64,000 bases of DNA from positions 62,001 through 126,000 of the forward strand of contig JBBRNY010000001.1 in assembly GCA_038229915.1 (NCBI GenBank), written 5' to 3'. The notes under the pieces were generated by a model. The model saw only the letters and a list, made by a program, of their open reading frames with translations. It had not been told where the DNA came from and ran no database searches. The position numbers were made by a program, and so were the translations under genes. This stretch comes from JAFDZW01 sp038229915. Its GTDB lineage: Bacteria; Bacteroidota; Ignavibacteria; Palsa-1295. How positions within the stretch are numbered: the stretch's first letter is position 1; the number at the start of each line of letters is the position of its first letter. Below, in pieces: positions 17,063 to 26,073 of this stretch.

Positions 17063-19474
17063 TTAGTAGAATTTTCCGAATTGGAAATGCGTGTGCCAAC
17101 CGCTTGGTGCACCAAAGGGTGTGATACTATCAAAACCATAACCAAGATCGAGACCGATCAGACCGACAGCCGGTACTTGCAAGCGAGCGCCCACACCGAG
17201 CGAGCGTTTGAGGTTGAACGGATCGGCATACGAAAAATTATTCCAAACATTTCCTGCTTCGGCAAAGGCGATCAAGAAGATCGGTATCGGCTCGCGAGCT
17301 ACTTGAAAACGCAACTCTGCGGCAAAGCGCATATAGGCGTCGCCACCTTGTGCAAAATTTGAGCCTGATGAATGTAAAGTACCAATAGACGCATCATCAT
17401 AACCACGAAGAGCTATCGTATTAAAACCGCTCGTCAAGCCTGAGCCGCCCATGACAAAGCGTTGCTGTGGTGGCACGAACGGTGTGCTCGAAAGCCCGCC
17501 AAGATCGCCGATCTCACCGGTTGTGACCAGTACAAATTTATTCGTCGGGTTAAGGCTGAAGAGTGTATTATAGAACTTCATCGTCAAACCAAGACGATAA
17601 TAATTTGCCGGCTGGTTCGGCGCAACAAAACTTGCGGGCAAGTATGCGATCTTCGTCAAGAACGAAAACTCAGAACCGGTGCCCGGGAAAAGCGGATCGT
17701 CGATCGAATTGCGAGTAATAACTTGCGCAAGGCTGAGCTCATCATTGACACCAACCGGATAATATCCACCACCGGTGATGATATCAGTATGTGAAGCACT
17801 AAGACTCCAATCACCTCTGAAGAAATCATCAGGGAAGCGAAAACGACGACCGATCGAGATCGTAGCGCCGGTAACCTTCTGATTATAATACACATTACTT
17901 TGTGAATTATAGACCGAAAAACCAAGCGAAGTAGGCTCCTGGAACAGCCAAGGTTCGGTAAAGCTCAGCGAGATCGTGCGATAGCTCTGTTGCCCAAATT
18001 CTGCTGAGACCGAGAATATCTGCCCTGCTCCGCCATGGAGCGGATCGGCAATATCAAAATTATTAAACGATACACCGACCGAACCCGTCAAACCAAGTGC
18101 ACCACCATACCCGACCGAGGCATTGAACGTATCGCTCGATTTTTCTTCGAAATTATAGATCACATCAAACGAAGTTGCATCGGCAACAGGTTTGACATCG
18201 GGCTGCAATTTTTCTTGATTGAAATAATTCAACTGCGCAAGCTGACGGAGCGAACGAATGATCGATGAGCGGCTGAAGGGGTCGCCGGGGCGAGAATAGA
18301 GCTCGCGGCGGATCACATAATCTTTTGTTTTGGTGTTGCCAGCAATATCAATATTGCGGAAGTAGTGGCGCTTGCCTTCTTGTATGCGGATGGTGATATC
18401 AACAGTGTCAAGGCCCACCACCGTCACTTCGGGCGCAACGTTTGCGAGATATCCGCGATCATAATAGAGCGAACCGACATCGTTAAAGTCGGCTGTTGGT
18501 CCTTTGAGGTTCAGATCAACTTTCTCGAGATTATAAACATCACCTTTCTTAAAGCCAAATGCTCGGCGCACTTCATCCTCGGTAAAAACATCGTTACCGG
18601 AAATAGAAATATTACGGATGTAATACTGCTGACCCTCGTAAAGATTAATTTTAATATTCAGATCAGAGCCATCAGTGACCCAAACCGAATCAGATAAGAT
18701 CGCGGCATCGCGGAAACCGTGTGAACGGTAGTAACTCAGAAGTTTTTGCTGATCGGCTTCGTATTTTTTTGGGTCGAACGAACCACTGGTAAAGATCTTG
18801 TACCAACGTTTTTCGTGGGTATCGTCAAAACTCGAACGCAGATCGCCTGAGGTGACTTTTTCGTTGCCGGTAAAATCAATATGACGGACGGTGACTTCAG
18901 TACCCTCATTGATCGTGAAGATCAATCGTACTTTATTGCTTGTTTCGTCGAACGGCACTGTGCGATCAGTAATATCAACATAGTTATAGCCTTCTTTGAT
19001 ATAGGCAGCTCTGATCTTTTGCTTTGCCCCTTGCACTTCCCACGGGCGCAAGAACTCGTTCTTATAAAACGAATACGCTTTTTGAATGTCGGTGGTCGAA
19101 AGATGTTTGTTGCCTTCGATGATCACCGAGTCAACTCGCGGAAATTCTTTTAATCTTATCACCAAGAACGCACCCGTCGAGCCATCGGCTTGCGAGCTGA
19201 TCTTTGCGACATCAATATGCACATCGGAATAAATATTTTGTTGCCAAAGCCTATCAATTGCTCGGCGGAAGGCATCGCTCGGGACAGCGAACTTATCACC
19301 CTTATGGAGCAGACTTTGCGAGATGATGGTCTCGGCATTGCCCGAGACATTCCCTTCGACCGAAAGACCGAGGATGGTATATTCTTGATCGGCAGCTTGT
19401 GCGAAGGCGTTGGGAGCATCTAAAAAGAGACACAGCATCAGCATCGAAAATACGATCGTCGAAAATTGCTTCAT
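17063..19474 (-). CDS. bamA: Outer membrane protein assembly factor BamA
   Basis: Central Omp85 component that folds and inserts outer-membrane beta-barrels, 803 residues. Signal peptide at 1-25 (NAFAQ). A series of POTRA domains follows from about residue 29 to 430 (for example the VEGNVSGNAETIISQSL and FRNIDIAGNTKTKDYVIRRE segments). The barrel runs from about 445 to the end, with the L6-loop motif in its family form, LRGYDD (near 690), and a terminal aromatic FQFGKFY. It lies 22 bp downstream of uppS and is probably co-transcribed with it. Skp and lpxD, its usual neighbours, are found 14 kb away. Confidence 0.96.
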   Translation of the reverse strand: MKQFSTIVFSMLMLCLFLDAPNAFAQAADQEYTILGLSVEGNVSGNAETIISQSLLHKGDKFAVPSDAFRRAIDRLWQQNIYSDVHIDVAKISSQADGSTGAFLVIRLKEFPRVDSVIIEGNKHLSTTDIQKAYSFYKNEFLRPWEVQGAKQKIRAAYIKEGYNYVDITDRTVPFDETSNKVRLIFTINEGTEVTVRHIDFTGNEKVTSGDLRSSFDDTHEKRWYKIFTSGSFDPKKYEADQQKLLSYYRSHGFRDAAILSDSVWVTDGSDLNIKINLYEGQQYYIRNISISGNDVFTEDEVRRAFGFKKGDVYNLEKVDLNLKGPTADFNDVGSLYYDRGYLANVAPEVTVVGLDTVDITIRIQEGKRHYFRNIDIAGNTKTKDYVIRRELYSRPGDPFSRSSIIRSLRQLAQLNYFNQEKLQPDVKPVADATSFDVIYNFEEKSSDTFNASVGYGGALGLTGSVGVSFNNFDIADPLHGGAGQIFSVSAEFGQQSYRTISLSFTEPWLFQEPTSLGFSVYNSQSNVYYNQKVTGATISIGRRFRFPDDFFRGDWSLSASHTDIITGGGYYPVGVNDELSLAQVITRNSIDDPLFPGTGSEFSFLTKIAYLPASFVAPNQPANYYRLGLTMKFYNTLFSLNPTNKFVLVTTGEIGDLGGLSSTPFVPPQQRFVMGGSGLTSGFNTIALRGYDDASIGTLHSSGSNFAQGGDAYMRFAAELRFQVAREPIPIFLIAFAEAGNVWNNFSYADPFNLKRSLGVGARLQVPAVGLIGLDLGYGFDSITPFGAPSGWHTHFQFGKFY

Positions 19475-19496
19475 TCTATTACTTATGTGAGAGAGT

Positions 19497-20372
19497 TCAG
19501 ATCTTGCCTTTGGTCAGTGCACCGACGATCTGCTTGATATACGAAGAATGCTCTTGGGGTACGTCATCCTGTGATTTAAGTTGCGCCCCGGTCATTCCGT
19601 AGCGCCGTTCACGGCTTTGATAGTTGCGAACCGCTTCATACAAATGCTCGCGACGGAAATCGGGCCAAAACACTTTGGTAATATACATTTCGCTATACGC
19701 CATTTCCCATAACAAGAAATTCGAGAGGCGCATTTCACCTGATGTGCGAATCATCAAGTCGGGGTCGGGCATTTCGGCTGTCGTTAGATACGACTTTACT
19801 AGACCGTCGTTCACATCCTCGGGCGAAAGCTTGCCACGGCGCACATCAAGCGCCATAAGCTGCATAGCTCGGACAATATCCCATCTGCCCGAGTACGACA
19901 ATGCAAGTGTCAGCGTCAGACGGTTATTCCCCGATGTTTTCTCGATGGCATCAAAAAGATCTTGTTGCACTTCTTTTGGTAGTGCGTTGGTTTGCCCGAT
20001 GGTTGCCAGACGGACACCATTCTCGCTCATCTCATCTATTTCCTCGTGAAGCATCTTCCGAAGCAACCGCATCAGCATCGCCACTTCTTTGCGAGGGCGT
20101 TTCCAGTTCTCGGTACTAAACGCATAGAGCGTGACATAACGAATACCAAGCTCGCGAGCGGCGCGGGTAATATCACGAACCGAAGTAATACCGGCTTGAT
20201 GACCGACCACACGCGGAAAGTTGCGCTCCTCAGCCCAACGACCGTTGCCATCCATAATAATAGCCACGTGCTCCGGAATCCGACCACGCGAAATAAGCTC
20301 CTGCTGGACTTGTTTGTCCTCAGAGCTTTGCTCATAAATGCCCGGTTTGAAGATATTTCTAAGAAACGACAC
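19497..20372 (-). CDS. uppS: Isoprenyl transferase (undecaprenyl pyrophosphate synthase)
   Basis: Cis-prenyltransferase that makes the C55 undecaprenyl pyrophosphate carrier for peptidoglycan and polysaccharide export, 291 residues. The catalytic Asp is D41 in MDGNGRWAE, followed by the YAFSTENWKRP segment and the C-terminal DPDLMIRTSGEMRLSNFLLW motif. About 35 residues precede the catalytic core, slightly more than in E. coli, and the C-terminal tail after RRYG is extended. First gene of the uppS-bamA pair. Confidence 0.96.
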   Translation of the reverse strand: MSFLRNIFKPGIYEQSSEDKQVQQELISRGRIPEHVAIIMDGNGRWAEERNFPRVVGHQAGITSVRDITRAARELGIRYVTLYAFSTENWKRPRKEVAMLMRLLRKMLHEEIDEMSENGVRLATIGQTNALPKEVQQDLFDAIEKTSGNNRLTLTLALSYSGRWDIVRAMQLMALDVRRGKLSPEDVNDGLVKSYLTTAEMPDPDLMIRTSGEMRLSNFLLWEMAYSEMYITKVFWPDFRREHLYEAVRNYQSRERRYGMTGAQLKSQDDVPQEHSSYIKQIVGALTKGKI

Positions 20373-20476
20373 GCTATTTATACTTTACAGCCATAATATG
20401 CCAAAAACAGGGCAAATGGTTCGGGAAAAATGCGGGACTTATTTACAAGGAAATAAATAATGCACTTATAATATCA

Positions 20477-21826
20477 TCACATCGCTCTCGCGATCAATGC
20501 TTCGGCTTCCTCTTTTGTCGGGGCTTCGGCTATGAGGCGGATGATCGGCTCGGTATTCGAGGAGCGGACATGGAGCCAGCTTTTTTCGAAGTCAAGGCGC
20601 AAGCCGTCGTCTTCGTTAATTGAGACCGACGTCGGAGCAAGCTTCGTTTTGATGTTGGCTATCATCTCGGTGGCTTGTTCTTTGCTTGTCAACTCGATCT
20701 TGTTTTTAACGATCTCATATTGTGGCAATGATAGCTTCTTGTGCGACAACGTCATTCCGCTTCGGGCAAGGTTACTGAGTGCCAACGCAACGGCAACAAG
20801 CGAGTCTCGACCGATATGCACTGCAGGGTAGATTACGCCACCCGAACCTTCGCCACCAATAACGGCATCGGTAGCGATCATCTTCTTCGCCACATTGATC
20901 TCACCAACTGCTGTGCGGTGCACTGTCGCACCGTATTGCTCAGCAATATCTTCGATGGCACGAGTAGTAGAGAGATTCACCACAACATTCTGACCGCGCG
21001 GCATATTGAACAGCACTTCTTCGGTAGCAAGAACGATAGTATTTTCTTCGATGAATGGCTCGCCGGTATTGGTGATCAAAACGCAACGATCAGCGTCGGG
21101 ATCAATGGCAATACCCAGATCAGCATTGTTCGAGATAACAGCTTCGCAAAGTGAAGTAAGATTTGCAGGTATCGGTTCGGGATAATGAGGGAAAATACCT
21201 GAGCCGTCGGTAGCAACCCCGATCACCTCGGCAACACCAAGACGCTTGAGCAATTCTTGTTGGATAAACGAACCGCTTGCATTAACAGTATCAAGCACGA
21301 TCCGAAATTTCTTCTTCTTGATATCCTCAAGCGCAAGAAATGGTATTGCAAGAACCGATGCAATATGCGCTTCGATGGTTTGATTTCCATCAAGGATCTG
21401 CCCTTGCGATGATGAAATGCTCCAACCGCCGGAATCAACAAGTCTCCAGAGAGCGGCATTCTCATCAGCATCAAGAAAAAGACCTTTGGAATTAATAAAT
21501 TTCAAACCATTCCATTGCTGTGGATTGTGGCTTGCGGTGACGATGATACCACCACGAACAGCATCATCTTTCTCGACAGCAAACATCACGGTTGGTGTCG
21601 GGACCATCCCAAGCGATAGCACGTCGCAACCTGCAGCGGCGAGGGTCATCGCGACAAGCTCATATATTCGCTTGCCCCCGACTCTGCCGTCAAAGCCGAT
21701 TGCAACAGTACCGCCGTTGCCGACGACAGTTGCAAACGAAGAAGCATACGCGATGATGACTTCGTCGGTGAGTCCGGTTTGAGAGTCAGTAAGCCCGCGA
21801 AGGCCCGAGATAGAGCGGATGAGCAA
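20477..21826 (-). CDS. glmM: Phosphoglucosamine/phosphohexose mutase
   Basis: Alpha-D-phosphohexomutase family enzyme, probably converting GlcN-6-P to GlcN-1-P for UDP-GlcNAc synthesis. With a TTG start at 21826 it is 449 residues and begins MLIRSISGLRG, the usual opening; a longer frame exists from another TTG at 21892 but adds residues with no counterpart. The phosphoserine loop TASHNPQQWNG contains S99, metal-binding DPDADR is at 242-247, the sugar-binding segment is GEGSGGVIYP, and the C-terminal phosphate loop is RSSNTEPIIR instead of the usual RxSGTEPxxR. GlmM is preferred over phosphomannomutase, but the assignment rests on overall pattern only. Confidence 0.82.
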   Translation of the reverse strand: MLIRSISGLRGLTDSQTGLTDEVIIAYASSFATVVGNGGTVAIGFDGRVGGKRIYELVAMTLAAAGCDVLSLGMVPTPTVMFAVEKDDAVRGGIIVTASHNPQQWNGLKFINSKGLFLDADENAALWRLVDSGGWSISSSQGQILDGNQTIEAHIASVLAIPFLALEDIKKKKFRIVLDTVNASGSFIQQELLKRLGVAEVIGVATDGSGIFPHYPEPIPANLTSLCEAVISNNADLGIAIDPDADRCVLITNTGEPFIEENTIVLATEEVLFNMPRGQNVVVNLSTTRAIEDIAEQYGATVHRTAVGEINVAKKMIATDAVIGGEGSGGVIYPAVHIGRDSLVAVALALSNLARSGMTLSHKKLSLPQYEIVKNKIELTSKEQATEMIANIKTKLAPTSVSINEDDGLRLDFEKSWLHVRSSNTEPIIRLIAEAPTKEEAEALIARAM

Positions 21827-21906
21827 AGTAGTAGAGATATAAAAATAGATTATTTGAACAACGGATACGGGAAATGTATCCTGCGATAACAAAATCAGGA
21901 GTTCTA

Positions 21907-22581
21907 TTAATTATTCAGCATCCCTTTATTAATCCATGAACGAATTCTGGAAATATCATTAGGTAGAAGTGCTGGGCCGAGCGTATCAGCGTTTCTCGGC
22001 ATAGATTGGTAGCCATTGTCATGAACTATGACGCCGATGAGTGTTCCATCAGAAGCATAACCGCGAAGATGATCAAGATTTGTGGCATCGAAATGTCCGG
22101 CATGATCATACTCATTATGACAACCGCGACAATGTATTTCAAATATCGGAGCAATATCTGTTTTGTAAGAAATATGAGAGGTATCAAGCATATCCTTGAC
22201 TATATCAGTATTCATAGCCCCTTGTTCGATCCATGTTTTGATAATAGTTTTCTGAGACAATGTCAAGGCAAGTTCCGGTACCTTTGGCATTCTGATTGAA
22301 GTATCATTTGTACAGATTCTTTCATAAAGAATACTCGACGATGGGTTCCTCGATCCAATGAGGGAATGAATGGATGAATATGATGACAATACCAAGTCGG
22401 ATTGATGCGTCTTTGAATCATGACAAGTGGAGACGCCACAGCTACTTTCAATGATCGGTAGTACATGATTCGAAAACGAAACAGTTGCCGCAGTTTCGGG
22501 CAACGCTTCGGCTATATGTGAGTGAGTACAACCAACAAAGAACCCTAAAGAAGATATTACAACAAGGATAAATATCCGCAT
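21907..22581 (-). CDS. Lipoprotein with two cytochrome c-like domains
   Basis: Exported electron-transfer-type lipoprotein, 224 residues, lipobox Cys at residue 18 (FFVGC). It contains two tandem domains of about 85 residues. Each has a haem-like motif, a Met-Pro segment that could supply the distal ligand (RMPK near 97, SMPR near 194), and a closing I(K/R)xWIxxGxMN helix. The second motif is canonical CRGCH (151-155); the first is the expanded C-GVST-CH (48-54, CX4CH). This is like PSCyt1-type domains of Planctomycetes and Bacteroidota. No partner enzyme is adjacent. Confidence 0.75.
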   Translation of the reverse strand: MRIFILVVISSLGFFVGCTHSHIAEALPETAATVSFSNHVLPIIESSCGVSTCHDSKTHQSDLVLSSYSSIHSLIGSRNPSSSILYERICTNDTSIRMPKVPELALTLSQKTIIKTWIEQGAMNTDIVKDMLDTSHISYKTDIAPIFEIHCRGCHNEYDHAGHFDATNLDHLRGYASDGTLIGVIVHDNGYQSMPRNADTLGPALLPNDISRIRSWINKGMLNN

Positions 22582-22608
22582 TTCCGATTTAACTCAACAG
22601 TGAGCCTG

Positions 22609-22616
22609 CAAAACTA
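22609..22616 (-). promoter_or_regulatory. Candidate -7 box for the cytochrome-like lipoprotein
   Basis: Minus-strand TAGTTTTG matches the Bacteroidota -7 consensus TAnnTTTG, 28 bp upstream of the start codon. No good TTTG was seen at the -33 distance, so this is a weak call. Confidence 0.35.
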
Positions 22617-22649
22617 CGGATTCCAGGTTATGATAGTGTTAACAAAAAA

Positions 22650-22681
22650 AAGGAGTAGGCATGAGAACATATCTACTCCTT
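22650..22681 (-). terminator. Terminator after floA
   Basis: A 9-bp perfect inverted repeat, AAGGAGTAG/CTACTCCTT (22650-22658 with 22673-22681), is followed on the minus strand by a run of seven or more T. It lies just after the floA stop codon. Confidence 0.8.
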
Positions 22682-22700
22682 AGAATAAGAAAGATAAAAG

Positions 22701-23726
22701 TTATGCGTTGCCCGTCGTTGATGAGCCGCCCATCGCGCTCATATCGCTCGATGAACTTTCGGCGATCGACTTACGCATTGCAGTATCCGACTGGACGTTT
22801 TGCATATTATAATAATCCATCACGCCAAGCTTACCGTTACGGAATGCTTCGGCAATTGCAATGGGGATGAGTGCTTCGCTTTCGACCACTTTCGCACGCA
22901 TTTCTTGCACTTTTGCTTTCATCTCTTGCTCGAAAGCGATAGCAGAGGCACGGCGCTCTTCGGCTTTTGCGCGAGCGATCTTCAGTTCGGCTTCAGCTTG
23001 ATCGCTCTGAAGTTTAGCACCGATATTTTGCCCGACATCAACGTCAGCAATATCGATCGAAAGAATTTCGTAGGCTGTGCCAGAGTCGAGACCTTTGTTG
23101 AGCACGGTCTTTGAAATATTATCAGGGCTTTCGAGCACTTCTTTGTGCGATTGTGCCGAACCGATAGTCGTAACAATACCTTCGCCCACACGAGCCAGGA
23201 TCGTCGCTTCGCCGGCACCACCGACGAGGCGCTCGAGATTAGCACGTATCGTCACACGAGCAACAGCCGTCACCTGAATACCATTTTTGGCAACAGCCGC
23301 AACCGGCGGTGTTTCGATCACTTTCGGATTGACTGAAAGCTTCACAGCTTCGAGCACGTCACGACCCGCAAGATCAATAGCTGCGGCGCGATCAAAATCG
23401 AGATCGATATTTGCTTTGTGAGCACTAATAAGAGCATTGATCACTCTTGGGACATTACCACCAGCCATATAGTGGGCTTCGAGGAGTGGAATTTCGACAG
23501 GGATACCCGCTTTGGTAGCGGTGATCTTTGCACGAACGATCACATCTGCAGGTACTTTACGAAAACGCATCCCGACGAGATCGCCAAAAATGCGAACGTG
23601 AACACCTGACGAAAGTGCTGTGATCCAAAGCCCCAGACGCATAACTGAGAGCAAAATGATCAAAAAGAAGAAAGCGGCAATGACGATGCCAAGTGTGAGG
23701 TTACCGATGGGGTTCATATTTTCCAT
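22701..23726 (-). CDS. floA: Flotillin-like protein FloA
   Basis: Membrane-associated scaffold protein of 341 residues that forms functional membrane microdomains in bacteria. It has an N-terminal hairpin or transmembrane segment (about 10-37), then the SPFH/UPF0365 domain containing the KAGIPVEIPLLEAHYMAGGN and RVGEGIVTTIGSAQSHKEVL segments, and an Ala/Glu/Lys-rich coiled coil (about 235-290) with EA repeats. The length matches the 330-residue FloA family. Single-gene unit with its own promoter box and terminator. Confidence 0.95.
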   Translation of the reverse strand: MENMNPIGNLTLGIVIAAFFFLIILLSVMRLGLWITALSSGVHVRIFGDLVGMRFRKVPADVIVRAKITATKAGIPVEIPLLEAHYMAGGNVPRVINALISAHKANIDLDFDRAAAIDLAGRDVLEAVKLSVNPKVIETPPVAAVAKNGIQVTAVARVTIRANLERLVGGAGEATILARVGEGIVTTIGSAQSHKEVLESPDNISKTVLNKGLDSGTAYEILSIDIADVDVGQNIGAKLQSDQAEAELKIARAKAEERRASAIAFEQEMKAKVQEMRAKVVESEALIPIAIAEAFRNGKLGVMDYYNMQNVQSDTAMRKSIAESSSSDMSAMGGSSTTGNA

Positions 23727-23749
23727 TTCAAAATAAGATGAATAGACTA

Positions 23750-23781
23750 CAAATCTACGATAAATGTAGAGCCATTAGCAA
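23750..23781 (-). promoter_or_regulatory. Candidate floA promoter
   Basis: Minus-strand TAGATTTG (23757-23750) fits the Bacteroidota -7 consensus TAnnTTTG. A TTG lies 21 bp further upstream (23781-23779). The expected start site gives a 5' leader of about 15-20 nt before the floA ATG. Confidence 0.5.
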
Positions 23782-23816
23782 TAAGTGAGAAGAAAAGAGG
23801 AATAAAAAAAAGGGGT

Positions 23817-24629
23817 TTATACGACAACCCAAGCTTCTTTGAAGATCACTTGTTTGGTAAGGGGGAGCTTATAACCCAAGAACCGCTCGCCGACCGATTG
23901 AAATTTTGAGGGGATATCACTGACGAGAAACAAATGATCGGGAGCATTAACTGTTGCATTTCTTTTTTGCTCTTTCACATTGCGAGCCGCAACAGCACCA
24001 CTATTAATGAGCTTGACATCAGTACCCATATAATCGCCGATCACTTTTGACAGAACAGGATAATGAGTACAACCCAAGATGAGCGTATCAACTCCAGCTT
24101 TTTTTAACGGGCGGAGATATTCTTCGGCAATAAGCTTTGCGGCACTATGATCTTGCCAGCCTTCTTCGGCAAGCGGCACGAAGAGTGGGCAAGCCTGTGA
24201 AAATGTCTGGATATTTTTTCCTGAGGAGATTGCCATAATACCTTCATCGTATGCTTTGCTCGAAACGGTGGCTTGCGTGCCGATGATACCAATACGATTA
24301 TTTATTGTGGTGGCAACTGCCTCGATGCAAGCAGGTCCGATCATCCCGATCACCGGAATATTTCCGGCGGTTGCTTTTACAACGTCAAGTGCAACAGCAC
24401 TGACGGTATTGCAAGCAACAACGATCAACGATGGATTATGCTGTAACAGGAGTTCGGTATCTTCGCTTGCATAGCGACGAATGATCTCGACAGATTTTGA
24501 TCCGTACGGTACACGCGCCGTATCACCAAAATAGACGATGCGCTCATTCGGGAGTTGCTCGAACAACTCATGGACGACCGTCAGACCGCCGATCCCTGAA
24601 TCAAATACTCCGATCGAAGAATCTCTCAT
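23817..24629 (-). CDS. murI: Glutamate racemase
   Basis: Cytoplasmic enzyme interconverting L- and D-glutamate for peptidoglycan, 270 residues. Both catalytic cysteines are present: C73 in VVACNTVSA and C187 in LILGCTHYP. The opening IGVFDSGIGGLTV and the FGDTARVPYG segment are hallmarks. The ATG overlaps the stop codon of the upstream gene by one base (TAATG-like), so the two are probably translationally coupled. Confidence 0.97.
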   Translation of the reverse strand: MRDSSIGVFDSGIGGLTVVHELFEQLPNERIVYFGDTARVPYGSKSVEIIRRYASEDTELLLQHNPSLIVVACNTVSAVALDVVKATAGNIPVIGMIGPACIEAVATTINNRIGIIGTQATVSSKAYDEGIMAISSGKNIQTFSQACPLFVPLAEEGWQDHSAAKLIAEEYLRPLKKAGVDTLILGCTHYPVLSKVIGDYMGTDVKLINSGAVAARNVKEQKRNATVNAPDHLFLVSDIPSKFQSVGERFLGYKLPLTKQVIFKEAWVVV

Positions 24630-25276
24630 TAATGCTTTATATCTATAGAGTCAGAATGCGGAGCTTGCTCAATATGCGCTCCGGGTACTCTGCGAATCGG
24701 GTGACCTGCAGAATCAAGTTTCATACCGGGTGGAAGTTTTTGGTTTAGCACCGGGGGGCGTTCTTTCTGCATCTTCTGAAGTGCCTCTTGGCGCAGTGGT
24801 GCTAAATTAGCATTTACTGTACGAGTAACATAACTACTGGTCTCGTTCGTGGCGCGTTGCAGTTGGGGGAGTGCTAAATACACTTTCATCCCCTCGGGAG
24901 TTTTAATAAATTCTAAAAACTTTTTCAGATCGGGCAAGTCCAAATGTTCACGATACATTGCATAGTAGATCTTTTCGTAAGCATTATTATCGATACCGGT
25001 CATTGCAAGTTTATGTGCAACGGCAGTATCAATGCCCTGTACAGAAAATGTGCGGCTGATGCGATTATAGAATTCTTGAGCATCAACGTACGCCGTTTTC
25101 TGCGGTCCGATCAGCGCATACAACTGTTTAAAAGTCTTTGCATACTCAATGCTATCTTTGTATGAATTGCTCATTTCTTCCCGAGAGACACTACGACCAG
25201 GCTTTTCTTTCTTGGGCTGCGCTAAGACGACAGTTGCGCAACAGACAATTAGTAATAATACAACAAATGCTTTCAT
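24629..25276 (-). CDS. Exported DUF2059-like protein
   Basis: Exported protein of 215 residues with a signal peptide ending VVLAQ (about residue 20). The helical middle part (about 95-160), with KIYYAMYREHLDLPDLKKFLEFIKTPEG, resembles DUF2059 proteins, where a pair of helices ends in FY/YxTPEGKK-like sequence. The C-terminal 35 residues are Pro-rich and basic-acidic, ending in HSDSIDIKH. Upstream of and overlapping murI by one base. Function unknown. Confidence 0.68.
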   Translation of the reverse strand: MKAFVVLLLIVCCATVVLAQPKKEKPGRSVSREEMSNSYKDSIEYAKTFKQLYALIGPQKTAYVDAQEFYNRISRTFSVQGIDTAVAHKLAMTGIDNNAYEKIYYAMYREHLDLPDLKKFLEFIKTPEGMKVYLALPQLQRATNETSSYVTRTVNANLAPLRQEALQKMQKERPPVLNQKLPPGMKLDSAGHPIRRVPGAHIEQAPHSDSIDIKH

Positions 25277-25326
25277 ATTTAGAATGGTAATGTAGATTTC
25301 TAAAAACCGAAAATATTGAGAATAGG

Positions 25327-26052
25327 TTACCGCACTTCTGACAGATCACCATTGAGCTGACGCCATGAGTCACCACTTTGCACTTCGAAGAGTGTAACAG
25401 GATGCACTTCCCATTGTGAGCCACGAGATTTACCTACTTCGTCGGGATGCTCTTGATCCCACATTACCCAGCCCGAAATGCGAACCTTTGCGTTGTTGCG
25501 AACGAGTGCTTGAACGTAACGAAGCCGCCACTCGGGAAATTGCTCTTTCCAATATGGTGTCATTTCTACGATGACCCCTGTATTTTTATTGACATCCGGT
25601 GATGAGGCGATCCAGATATGATAATCACGAAGCGAATCACTATGTCCGTTGCAACTTTCAGGCCCCGATTCTTTCGCGGCAACTAAATATCCCGTCACCC
25701 GAACGCCGAGTGATTCGTACTCCTGAGCTTGATTATTTGCCGACGTCCCCCATTTTGATCTATATTTTTTCCCAGCAACATCAAGTTCGGAGTGCGGAAA
25801 GCTGAGAATGTCATCAACCGAGACGTCTCGGAATGATTGCGGTGCCGACCATCTATTCTTTTGCTTATTGAGCAACGGGTCACCCCCTGTGCCTTCGGGC
25901 CCGAACCCATGAAACGTCGCAGGAGCCTGTCCCGACTGCGTAGTAACAGGAATTGGTGTAGTAGTCGTCGAGTGTTTTGAAACAATGAAATATAGAATCA
26001 CAAGCATAACTATTATGCCGACGATGATGATAATCTTGTTTTGTTGTTTCAC
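25327..26052 (-). CDS. Membrane-anchored OB-fold-like protein
   Basis: A single N-terminal helix (about 8-25) anchors a 200-residue extracytoplasmic domain. The core (about 105-215) has the pattern of OB-fold-like secreted domains seen near hydrolases: LGVRVTGYLVAAKESGPESCNG, DYHIWIA, VIVEMTPYW, RISGWVMWDQEHPDE and WEVHPVTLFEV, with a conserved EHPDE-type loop. The region 30-60 is Thr/Pro-rich linker. It is the last gene of the molybdoenzyme operon, 21 bp after the cytochrome b gene, but its link to that enzyme is only by position. Confidence 0.65.
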   Translation of the reverse strand: MKQQNKIIIIVGIIVMLVILYFIVSKHSTTTTPIPVTTQSGQAPATFHGFGPEGTGGDPLLNKQKNRWSAPQSFRDVSVDDILSFPHSELDVAGKKYRSKWGTSANNQAQEYESLGVRVTGYLVAAKESGPESCNGHSDSLRDYHIWIASSPDVNKNTGVIVEMTPYWKEQFPEWRLRYVQALVRNNAKVRISGWVMWDQEHPDEVGKSRGSQWEVHPVTLFEVQSGDSWRQLNGDLSEVR

Positions 26053-26073
26053 AAACTTACAATGATAAGACGT

